Assembly: GCA_040752395.1 (NCBI GenBank)
Contig: JBFMHD010000116.1
Coordinates: 1 to 9,065 of the forward strand
Direction: 5' to 3'
DNA: 9,065 bases
From: JBFMHD01 sp040752395 [NCBI: Candidatus Hydrogenedentota bacterium]
GTDB taxonomy: Bacteria; JBFMHD01
A program made the position numbers and the translations under genes. Below are positions 1 to 5,646 of the stretch, one piece after another. The notes beneath the pieces are model-generated. The model saw nothing but the letters and a program-made list of their open reading frames with translations. It made no database searches and was not told the DNA's origin. How positions within the stretch are numbered: position 1 is the stretch's first letter; each line of letters starts with the position of its first letter.

Positions 1-396
1 ATGGTTATAGAAAGATATTCACACGTTATGCATATAGTCTCAAACGTAACGGCGAAAATAAAGAAAAATAAATCGATGTTCGATGTATTAAAAGCATCAT
101 TTCCAGCAGGTACGGTCTCAGGCGCACCTAAGATAAGAGCGATGGAGATTATCTCTGAACTTGAAAAATGTAAACGCAACACCTATGCAGGCTCTATGGG
201 TTATTTCAGTTATACCGGTGATATGGATATGTGCATAACAATAAGAACTATTCTTTATAAAAATAGCAGAGCTTATATACAGGCAGGTGCCGGCATAGTT
301 GCTGATTCTATACCACTAAATGAACATAACGAATGTATTAATAAAGCACGTGCTTTATTCAGAGCCGTAGCAATAGCAGATGAGGGTCTGGAATGA
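1..396 (+). CDS. trpE: Anthranilate synthase component I, C-terminal part (cut by window edge)
   Basis: This is the C-terminal quarter of the chorismate-binding subunit, which turns chorismate and ammonia (supplied by TrpG) into anthranilate, the first committed step of tryptophan synthesis. Visible family motifs are ERYSHVMHIVSNV at residues 4-16, FPAGTVSGAPKIRAMEI at about 34-50, a GYFSYTGDMDMCITIRT block at about 67-83, and GAGIVADS followed by a Glu/Asn-rich stretch near 97-110. MHIVSNV favours TrpE over PabB or the isochorismate synthases. The ATG at base 1 is very probably an internal methionine, because the full protein is about 450-500 residues and the catalytic domain begins well upstream. 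The stop codon overlaps the trpG start as ATGA, which suggests translational coupling. No trp genes other than trpG follow, so the rest of the pathway lies upstream or elsewhere. Confidence 0.95.
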   Translation: MVIERYSHVMHIVSNVTAKIKKNKSMFDVLKASFPAGTVSGAPKIRAMEIISELEKCKRNTYAGSMGYFSYTGDMDMCITIRTILYKNSRAYIQAGAGIVADSIPLNEHNECINKARALFRAVAIADEGLE

Positions 397-965
397 GAAA
401 AAAGGTTTTAATGATAGATAATTATGACTCGTTTACGTTTAATTTAGTTCAATATTTAGAAGAGATAGGCTCAAAAGTCACGGTTGCAAGAAATGATAAA
501 ATTACTTTAGCCGAGATAAAAAGACTAAAACCCGAATGTATTGTGATTTCTCCCGGACCAGGCACGCCTAAACAAGGTGGGATATCCAATGCTACTATTA
601 AAACCTTTTATAAAGATTTACCTATTCTTGGTGTTTGTCTGGGACATCAATGCATAGGCTATGTATTTGGAGGTATTGTTACCTATGCACCCAGGCTTAT
701 GCACGGCAAGACCAGTTTGATTTATCACAACAAAAAAGATATTTTTAAAAAAATCCCAAATCCTTTTACAGCAACACGCTATCATTCTCTTATTGTAAGT
801 AAAAAAAATTTTCCAGACTGTCTTGAAATAGTAGCTACGTGTGATAAAGATGTCATTATGGGGATCAGGCATAGAGAGTATCCGTGCTTTGGTGTTCAAT
901 TTCATCCCGAGAGTATTCTTACAGAACACGGAAAATTATTGCTTAAAAATTTTCTGCAGATTTAA
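393..965 (+). CDS. trpG: Anthranilate synthase component II, glutamine amidotransferase
   Basis: A 190-residue class I glutamine amidotransferase that hydrolyses glutamine and channels ammonia to TrpE. The start DNYDSFTFNLVQYL (residues 9-22), ISPGPGTP (52-59) and GVCLGHQ (80-86) are diagnostic. The catalytic triad is complete: Cys82 in the nucleophile elbow, and His171 and Glu173 in FHPES. HGK at 104-106 and TRYHSL at 128-133 are the usual glutamine-site and partner-interface segments. Length is normal for the stand-alone subunit. The ATG overlaps the trpE stop by four bases, so the pair is one operon. In some bacteria the same subunit also serves PabB in folate synthesis, and sequence alone cannot exclude that. 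I see no convincing terminator in the 77 bases after the stop. Confidence 0.96.
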   Translation: MRKKVLMIDNYDSFTFNLVQYLEEIGSKVTVARNDKITLAEIKRLKPECIVISPGPGTPKQGGISNATIKTFYKDLPILGVCLGHQCIGYVFGGIVTYAPRLMHGKTSLIYHNKKDIFKKIPNPFTATRYHSLIVSKKNFPDCLEIVATCDKDVIMGIRHREYPCFGVQFHPESILTEHGKLLLKNFLQI

Positions 966-1042
966 TTTTGACTTGCTATTTTAATTCAATCTTGATAAAA
1001 GTTAATTGAGGGTTCTGGCTGTTTAAATTAAGGATAATGATT

Positions 1043-1267
1043 ATGATGAATTATCGGTTTTCTGTCGTGATTGAAAAAGATCAGGATGGGTATTATGCTT
1101 TTTGCCCGGAATTACAGGGGTGTTATACTCAGGGCGATACGTACGAAGAAGCCATGAGCAACATTAAGGATGCTATTAAATTGCATGTGGAGGATCGTCT
1201 TGCTGAGGGCGAATTCATTCCTCGTATTGAGCAGGTCAGTTTAACTTCTCTTGAAATTGCCATATGA
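1043..1267 (+). CDS. hicB: HicB-family antitoxin (short form)
   Basis: A small acidic protein of the HicB (UPF0150) family, which neutralises the HicA mRNA interferase in type II toxin-antitoxin modules. The FSVVIEKDQDGYYAFCPELQ segment followed by GCYTQGDTYEEA is the classic HicB beta-alpha-beta start. The C-terminus is short (about 74 residues in all), with no room for the ribbon-helix-helix or HTH tail of longer HicB proteins, so autorepression by this protein alone is uncertain. Three in-frame ATGs lie at 1037, 1043 and 1046. The AAGGA at 1030-1034 sits about 8 bases before 1043, which is why I chose it. The stop overlaps the ATG of the following hicA remnant as ATGA, so the order is antitoxin first. 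Confidence 0.85.
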   Translation: MMNYRFSVVIEKDQDGYYAFCPELQGCYTQGDTYEEAMSNIKDAIKLHVEDRLAEGEFIPRIEQVSLTSLEIAI

Positions 1268-1392
1268 GTTTCAAATTACCGCGGGTAACGGCTGCTGATG
1301 TTATTCGCGTTATTGAACAAGTAGGGTTCAGGTTTTCAAGGCAAACTGGAAGCCATAAGATATATAAAGATACTCGAGGTGGATGTCAATAG
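1264..1392 (+). pseudogene. hicA: HicA-type mRNA interferase toxin, truncated
   Basis: A 42-codon reading frame beginning MSFKLPRVTAADVIRVIEQ. It matches the N-terminal half of HicA toxins, including GFRFSRQTGSHKIYKD, in which His31 corresponds to the conserved catalytic histidine. Normal HicA proteins run to about 60-80 residues and continue with a segment resembling RVTVPxHxGK and then an LxxIL helix. Here the match stops at Asp36-Thr37 and a TAG follows at 1390. Neither alternative frame downstream restores the missing half, so this looks like replacement or deletion rather than a single frameshift. It overlaps hicB by four bases. The catalytic histidine survives, but the RNA-binding double-stranded fold is incomplete, so I infer loss of toxicity. 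Too short for most gene callers. Confidence 0.7.
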
Positions 1393-1450
1393 AAAAGTAT
1401 TTGACTTTAATGAAGAAAACGAGGATAATGTTGCCATGATACAATATTAA

Positions 1451-1523
1451 GGGCCCATAGCTCAGTTGGTAGAGCGGCCGGCTCATAACCGGTTGGTCCG
1501 GGGTTCGAGGCCTCGTGGGCCCA
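1451..1523 (+). tRNA. tRNA with CAU anticodon (elongator Met, or Ile2 read as lysidine)
   Basis: All four arms fold. The acceptor is GGGCCCA (1451-1457) with TGGGCCC (1516-1522), discriminator A1523. The D-stem is GCTC/GAGC (1460-1463/1472-1475). The anticodon stem GCCGG/CCGGT (1477-1481/1489-1493) has one G-U pair and the loop CTCATAA places CAT at 1484-1486. The T-stem is CGGGG/CCTCG with loop TTCGAGG (1504-1510). The variable loop has five bases and the CCA end is not encoded. It is not an initiator: the anticodon stem lacks three consecutive G-C pairs and base pair 1-72 is a normal G-C. C4-G69 and C5-G68 are pairs known to favour recognition by TilS, the lysidine synthetase, so tRNA-Ile2 is a real alternative. 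Confidence 0.95.
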
Positions 1524-1533
1524 CTTGATGTAT

Positions 1534-1561
1534 AGAAGCAAGAAGCAAGATGCAAGAAGTA
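1534..1561 (+). repeat. Heptamer tandem array, copy A
   Basis: Four 7-base units in register just after the tRNA: AGAAGCA, AGAAGCA, AGATGCA, AGAAGTA. The reverse complement of AGAAGCA occurs twice more at 7124-7137. The array is followed by a 15-base stretch, TGATATGTTGGCTTC (1564-1578), found again at 7035-7049. It is not part of the tRNA or of any recognisable gene. It belongs to the family of intergenic 7-bp arrays described in the findings. Confidence 0.75.
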
Positions 1562-1587
1562 GATGATATGTTGGCTTCGGAGTTGAT

Positions 1588-1629
1588 ATGTTTAAAAGAT
1601 ATCTTAGTAAATGGAGCGGGTTACAATGA
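1588..1629 (+). CDS. Possible 13-codon leader peptide before the Nif3-like gene
   Basis: A short reading frame, ATG at 1588 to TGA at 1627-1629, encoding MFKRYLSKWSGLQ. A CGGAG at 1578-1582 lies five bases before the ATG, an acceptable ribosome-binding site. The TGA overlaps an ATG (1626) that is in frame with the Nif3-like gene, and the hairpin 1633-1699 starts a few bases later. A ribosome finishing here would therefore disturb the hairpin and could restart on the downstream gene. The initiation sequence AGTTGATATG recurs at 2774 and 7032. No homology is recognised; it may be chance. Confidence 0.25.
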   Translation: MFKRYLSKWSGLQ

Positions 1630-1632
1630 GAG

Positions 1633-1699
1633 GGAGGATGATAAAGGGACTCCTGATTTCTGAGATTGTAAGTCATATCGAGTCCCTTTATCATCCTTC
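1633..1699 (+). promoter_or_regulatory. Strong RNA hairpin spanning the Nif3-like start codon
   Basis: AGGATGATAAAGGGACTC (1635-1652) is the exact reverse complement of GAGTCCCTTTATCATCCT (1680-1697), giving an 18-bp perfect stem. G1634-U1698 and G1633-C1699 extend it to 20 pairs. The loop is 27 bases (1653-1679). The left arm contains most of the Shine-Dalgarno-like GGGAGG and the ATG at 1638, so folding would hide the start. The right arm is coding and specifies ESLYHPS. Because of the symmetry, both strands encode MIKGL and ESLYHP peptides at this site. The structure is direct observation; a regulatory role is inference. Confidence 0.6.
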
Positions 1700-2750
1700 A
1701 CTTAAACTCGAGTTTGATAACCCTGGTTTACACATAGGTTTTAATAAAAGAATAAAAAATGTTCTTGTGGCTTTAGACCCCTTAATAGAGGTTATTGATT
1801 ATGCGGTAATGAATAAATGTGAACTTATTGTATCTCATCACCCGATAATACCACCTGACAAAGAAGAATTTATTGATGAAAACAATGTTATTCACAGAAG
1901 AATCATAAAAGCCATACAGAATAGAATTTCTGTTTATTGCTGTCATACCCCTATTGATGTCTCAACAAAAGGTATAAATTTCAGGATGGCTGGACTTATT
2001 GGCTTGAGTAGTTTGGAGTATATAAAAGTAACTGCAAGAAAGAACAGATTAAAACTCGTTACTTTTATACCGGAAAAATATATGGATAAATTAATAGATA
2101 GATTAAGTAGAGAGGGAGCAGGGGTAATAGGCAATTACACAGAATGCGCTTTTTATTCAAAGGGAACCGGAAGATTCAAGGGGAATGAAAAGAGTTTGCC
2201 AGCTATCGGGAATAAAAACAAAAGAGAGTTTGTTGATGAATTCAGGGTGGAGATGATTCTTGATGAAGAAAATAGAGATAGAGTTGAAAAAGCTCTAACA
2301 GAAAATCATCCTTACGAAGAACCTGCTTATGAATTTTATAGAATAGATTCACCGTATGAAAATCAGGGTATCGGTATTATAGGTAAATTAAGTAAACCTG
2401 TAAAACTTAGAGAATTAATCAACAGACTGAAAAGGATTTTGAAGATAGATACGGTCAGAGTAAACACAGCTGATCTTGATAAAGAGGTGAGAATCATAGC
2501 TTATAGCGGTGGTTCAGGTGGTAGTCTAATAAAGGATGTAATAAAGAGTAAAGCAGAGGTTTATATTTGCGGTGATTTAAAGTTATATAATGGTCAGGAA
2601 GCAAAAGAAGCAGGTCTTATAACCATAGATGCGGGTCATTATCATACAGAGAAGGTTTTTATAGAGCTAATGAGCAAACATCTTAAACAACTTAAAGATA
2701 TTAATGTGAAAGGGTATAGAAAGACTACGGATTATTTTATCAATGCATAA
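1638..2750 (+). CDS. Nif3-like dinuclear metal centre protein, long form
   Basis: A 370-residue protein of the NIF3/YqfO family, toroidal metal-binding proteins. Members have been linked to GTP cyclohydrolase I type 2 activity, but the physiological role is unsettled. N-terminal landmarks are EFDNPGLHIG (residues 25-34; the usual family motif is WDNVG), metal-site SHHPII (66-71) and HTPID (103-107). C-terminal landmarks are YSGGSGGSLI (289-298), GDLKLYNGQEAKEAG (312-326) and DAGHYHTEK (331-339), with His334 and Glu338 as likely metal ligands. The middle (about 135-245, with HPYEEPAYEFY near 224-234) is the CutA/PII-like insert that marks the long form. I chose ATG 1638 because it opens closest to the conserved start; in-frame ATGs at 1611 and 1626 are alternatives, and 1626 overlaps a leader stop. 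The start region sits in a strong hairpin. It is followed by the zinc-ribbon and RNase HI genes, a common grouping. Confidence 0.92.
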   Translation: MIKGLLISEIVSHIESLYHPSLKLEFDNPGLHIGFNKRIKNVLVALDPLIEVIDYAVMNKCELIVSHHPIIPPDKEEFIDENNVIHRRIIKAIQNRISVYCCHTPIDVSTKGINFRMAGLIGLSSLEYIKVTARKNRLKLVTFIPEKYMDKLIDRLSREGAGVIGNYTECAFYSKGTGRFKGNEKSLPAIGNKNKREFVDEFRVEMILDEENRDRVEKALTENHPYEEPAYEFYRIDSPYENQGIGIIGKLSKPVKLRELINRLKRILKIDTVRVNTADLDKEVRIIAYSGGSGGSLIKDVIKSKAEVYICGDLKLYNGQEAKEAGLITIDAGHYHTEKVFIELMSKHLKQLKDINVKGYRKTTDYFINA

Positions 2751-2789
2751 CTTACTTTTTACTTCTTCATAGAAGTTGATATGAAAACA

Positions 2790-2838
2790 GTCATGGGTCG
2801 CGAGTCGTGAGTCAAAACAAGGCTCAAGACTCAAGACT
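2790..2838 (+). repeat. Heptamer tandem array, copy B
   Basis: Seven contiguous 7-base units in the 104-base gap between the Nif3-like and zinc-ribbon genes: GTCATGG, GTCGCGA, GTCGTGA, GTCAAAA, then CAAGGCT, CAAGACT, CAAGACT. The first four share a GTC start and the last three share CAAG-CT. An upstream in-frame extension of the next gene would run through this array as low-complexity sequence, which argues that the array is non-coding. AGTTGATATG lies just before it at 2774-2783. Confidence 0.75.
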
Positions 2839-2854
2839 TTTCATAGGGGTTATT

Positions 2855-3577
2855 ATGCGAGAGATTATATTAAGATTAAAAGAGCTTGAGAGTATGGATG
2901 GTGAGTATTATGAATTAATTGAGAAGTCCAAACAGTTGCCAGAGACATTGAAAACTATGGAAAAAGAGAACATAGCAATAAGGAATGAATTACTTAATAA
3001 AGAAGAGGAGTTAAAGAAAACGATTGCCAGAGAAGATTTATTCACTCGCGAGATAGATGAGATAACAGCGAAAGTGAAAGCCCTTGATAAAAAGATGTTT
3101 ACATTAAGGAGGCTTGAGGAAGTTGATGCACTTGAAAAAGAGAAGGAATTCTTGATTAAAACCCGTAAAGAAAAAGAAAGAGAGGTTCTTGATATTATGG
3201 ATTTAAGAGAGAATCTTGAAAAGATAATACCAGAACTACGGAGTAAGGTTGAAAAATCAAATAATGAGTTTACATTATCCAGAGATAAAACAACAGCTGA
3301 GATACAAAATGTTCATAAGAGACTGAAGACATTAGAAGAGAGGAGAGAAAGCATAAAGAAGGCAATACCACTTGATATTTATCAGAAATATGAAAGAATT
3401 TATAAAGCACGCGAAGGAAAAGCCATAGCATACGTTGATAAAGAAGGTGTCTGCTCTGAGTGCGGCATACAGTTAAGACCACAGATTATAGCTATGACAA
3501 AATTAAACAAAAAGATAGTTGAATGCGAGGGCTGTTCCAGAATACTTTATTTCCAGAGTAATAAAAATGAATCGTAG
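2855..3577 (+). CDS. C4-type zinc-ribbon coiled-coil protein (CdsZ/CT398-like)
   Basis: A 240-residue protein with a long charged antiparallel coiled coil (residues about 5-170) and a C-terminal C4 zinc ribbon: Cys200-x2-Cys203 (CSECG) and Cys224-x2-Cys227 (CEGC). The loop QLRPQIIAM between the cysteine pairs is typical of this family. Chlamydial CT398 is a member reported to bind sigma-54 and type III secretion components; in most bacteria the role is unknown, so I assign no reaction. ATG 2855 is preferred over an upstream in-frame GTG at 2807: AGGGG at 2845-2849 sits five bases before it, and the upstream extension is only heptamer repeat. The gene overlaps the RNase HI gene by 11 bases, indicating co-transcription and probable translational coupling. 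Confidence 0.88.
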   Translation: MREIILRLKELESMDGEYYELIEKSKQLPETLKTMEKENIAIRNELLNKEEELKKTIAREDLFTREIDEITAKVKALDKKMFTLRRLEEVDALEKEKEFLIKTRKEKEREVLDIMDLRENLEKIIPELRSKVEKSNNEFTLSRDKTTAEIQNVHKRLKTLEERRESIKKAIPLDIYQKYERIYKAREGKAIAYVDKEGVCSECGIQLRPQIIAMTKLNKKIVECEGCSRILYFQSNKNES

Positions 3578-4094
3578 AGAGATTATTGAAGAATTAAAAA
3601 AGATAAAAAACAAAGATAATATTGATGAGATTAAAATAGGGATACAGGGTTTAATAGATAATCTTGAAGCTATAAAAGGCAGTGTAGTAAGTTTATATTC
3701 TGATGGGACAGCGTTGGAGAATAACGGGCCCGGGGCAGCTGCGTTTATACTGAAAGACGAGACCGGAAAAACGATATTTAAGAAGGGTATTTATATATCT
3801 GAAAAAACAACTAACAATGTTGCTGAATATAGAGCTTTATTAGAGGGTCTTAACTTTTTGATAGGGAACGGATTTAGAAAGGTTAAAATTTATTCAGACA
3901 GCAGTCTTGTTATAAATCAGTTAAAAGGAAATTATAAAATAAGAGACCAGAGATTAGCTAAATTTGCGATTGAAATTATGAATAAACTTAAAAGTATGGA
4001 TTATTATGAATTGATAAACATACCGCGAGACCAGAACAAAGAAGCAGATACTTTAGCTGTAACCGTAGTAAACCTCAAACAAGATATTGAATAA
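3567..4094 (+). CDS. rnhA: Ribonuclease HI family protein with N-terminal extension
   Basis: A 175-residue RNase H-fold protein, expected to cut the RNA strand of RNA-DNA hybrids using two metal ions. All four catalytic acids are visible: Asp46 in YSDGTA, Glu87 in NNVAEYRAL, Asp111 in YSDSSLVI, and Asp161 in NKEADTLA. The first 40 residues are a charged extension (MNRREIIEEL...IDNLEAIKGS) not present in E. coli RnhA and not a recognised hybrid-binding domain. The family matches the archaeal/Bacillus YpdQ-like RNase HI group that lacks the basic protrusion. ATG 3567 is chosen over an in-frame TTG at 3519, which would sit deep in the zinc-ribbon coding region. The tail overlaps the opposing phosphatase gene by 20 bases. 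Confidence 0.9.
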   Translation: MNRREIIEELKKIKNKDNIDEIKIGIQGLIDNLEAIKGSVVSLYSDGTALENNGPGAAAFILKDETGKTIFKKGIYISEKTTNNVAEYRALLEGLNFLIGNGFRKVKIYSDSSLVINQLKGNYKIRDQRLAKFAIEIMNKLKSMDYYELINIPRDQNKEADTLAVTVVNLKQDIE

Positions 4095-5559
4095 CAGCCA
4101 GAGTGATATCGTCTTTTATTTCAGTATCATGGGTATTTATAAGAATAATCAATCTATCTTTTAAATTTCCCTTAAGGGTGCTAATTTTTTCTAATACAAA
4201 AGCGATGCCTGAAGAATCAGTTTTATAAAAGAGATCGCTTAAACCATCTGTATAAAGCAGAAAAGATGTATTTTTATTAAATTTTAATTCAAGTTCGTTA
4301 TAACAGGAATTCTTCTCCATACCTACAGATGGAGATTCTAATTCGAATGAATGAATTATATTATAATTACTGTCAATAACAACAGGGGATTCAAGACCTG
4401 CAAAAGAAAAAATCATATTATTGGAATTTAAATCTAAGATACCATAGAATAAAGCAACAAAGTGATGCAGGATATCGATTCTGTCAGTTAAAAGTTTATT
4501 AAGATCCGATAAAACATAAGCGGGTGAAACAAGTTTATCATTTGACAGACCTGAAAAATAAGCTTTGACGATAGATACAATCAAAGCAGCAGGGATACCC
4601 TTACCTGAAACATCACCGAAAATTATTCCAAGATGATTATCATCAATTTTAAAGTAATCATAAAAATCGCCACCTATCTCGCGTAGAGGTCTATGATAAA
4701 AATCTATCTGTTTATTGCCAAATGATATTTTTGAAGATGGCATAAAACTTTGCTGAAGTTCGCGAGCAAGTAGTAATTCTTTTTCATTTTGCTCGTTTTC
4801 TTTACGCAATCTTTGCATAAGCCCCGACATCCTCATTGATATAGTCAAATATTGTGCAAAGGTGAGCAGAGTATTTTTCTCGAAATGGTCAAAATTGGTA
4901 TTCCGTCCTATTTCTATTACTCCTATTTTTTCTTGGTCGAAAAATAAAGGTATGCATATTACAAATTCACTGTTCTTGCAGATAGAGGAAGCAGATAAAG
5001 AAGAACTTTGAAAATCTTTTAGATTATGTATTTTTAAATTCAGAAATGATTGTACAACACCAAGATCAGGTGAATCTTTGATTTTAGTAGCGTTTTTTGA
5101 GGCAGGCTGCTCTGGATATATTTTAACAGCTGAAAGGCTATCATCTACCTCGTTATAAAGATATATAATAAGAGCCTCAGGTAATAAAAATGATTTAATC
5201 TCATTAAACGAGATATCAATTATTTTATTACTCTCAGGGTTCTGTATCACGTATTCTCCTAAAAAAGCATATTTTTCTAAGACGTTTAATCTTTTTTCAA
5301 GCGGCTTTATTTTATTTTTCAAGGAATCTATTTCATTCTGAGCCGATACAGCGTTTTTTGAAAGGGTTTCATTTGTAATCTTTATATTTATCAGATCATT
5401 TTCTATCTTTGAATATTTTTTAATGTAAAAATAAATTACAAGAATAAAAACTATAAATATTAATAGAAAACGGATTAAAGCTGAAGTGTATATAGTGATA
5501 AGATAGACTATGAAAGAGATAACAATAGCGATTAGAATTGTTCTTATAATCATCCTCAT
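4075..5559 (-). CDS. Membrane-anchored GAF / PP2C-type (RsbU-SpoIIE) serine phosphatase
   Basis: A 494-residue protein. From the N-terminus it has two hydrophobic helices (about 3-24 and 27-46), a coiled linker (50-95), a divergent GAF-like sensor (about 97-245), and an RsbU-type PP2C phosphatase (about 265-494). The linker helix reads LARELQQSFMP, as is usual before this catalytic domain. Metal-binding acids are present: Asp298 in GGDFYDY, Asp316 in GDVSGKG, Asp438 in YTDG, and Asp483/484 in KDDIT. The usual AGH motif is replaced by FAGLESP (386-392). Such proteins dephosphorylate STAS-domain anti-anti-sigma proteins, but no STAS or anti-sigma kinase gene is in the window, so its partner is unknown. 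The start is uncertain: ATG 5559 has no clear ribosome site, and an in-frame TTG at 5604 would add 15 lysine-rich residues. It is transcribed away from nfeD. Confidence 0.88.
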   Translation of the reverse strand: MRMIIRTILIAIVISFIVYLITIYTSALIRFLLIFIVFILVIYFYIKKYSKIENDLINIKITNETLSKNAVSAQNEIDSLKNKIKPLEKRLNVLEKYAFLGEYVIQNPESNKIIDISFNEIKSFLLPEALIIYLYNEVDDSLSAVKIYPEQPASKNATKIKDSPDLGVVQSFLNLKIHNLKDFQSSSLSASSICKNSEFVICIPLFFDQEKIGVIEIGRNTNFDHFEKNTLLTFAQYLTISMRMSGLMQRLRKENEQNEKELLLARELQQSFMPSSKISFGNKQIDFYHRPLREIGGDFYDYFKIDDNHLGIIFGDVSGKGIPAALIVSIVKAYFSGLSNDKLVSPAYVLSDLNKLLTDRIDILHHFVALFYGILDLNSNNMIFSFAGLESPVVIDSNYNIIHSFELESPSVGMEKNSCYNELELKFNKNTSFLLYTDGLSDLFYKTDSSGIAFVLEKISTLKGNLKDRLIILINTHDTEIKDDITLAVIQYLV

Positions 5560-5611
5560 CACAGAATATTGTTTATTCTTTTTTGTGTAAAGATTATTTT
5601 TCAAATAAAAC

Positions 5612-5639
5612 TTGACCGAATAATTAAAACATATAAAAT
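5612..5639 (+). promoter_or_regulatory. Putative sigma-70-type promoter for nfeD
   Basis: TTGACC (5612-5617) and TAAAAT (5634-5639) are separated by 16 bases. A start of transcription about seven bases on would fall at or next to the GTG at 5647, so the message may be leaderless. That fits the absence of any Shine-Dalgarno sequence before this GTG. The region is very AT-rich, so chance matches are likely. Confidence 0.35.
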
Positions 5640-5646
5640 TAATATT

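Noticed and set aside
618-929. Minus-strand frame of about 100 codons inside trpG
   Set aside because: It is antisense to a fully conserved trpG, with no family resemblance or ribosome site.
966-1042. Promoter for hicB (TTGACT at 968-973)
   Set aside because: No -10-like hexamer at an acceptable distance; spacing to GATAAA is 20 bases.
1043-1523. hicBA-tRNA region as the end of an integrated mobile element
   Set aside because: I found no second copy of the tRNA 3' end, no integrase and no flanking repeat in the window.
1328-1694. Two open frames on the minus strand across the tRNA and hairpin region
   Set aside because: They read through the tRNA and the heptamer array. Their resemblance to the Nif3 start (MIKGL, ESLYHP) is explained entirely by the 18-bp inverted repeat.
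2807-2854. Upstream GTG extension of the zinc-ribbon gene
   Set aside because: The added residues are translated heptamer repeat, and a proper AGGGG site stands before ATG 2855.
3519-3566. Upstream TTG extension of the RNase HI gene
   Set aside because: It would overlap the zinc-ribbon codons by about 60 bases and has no ribosome site.
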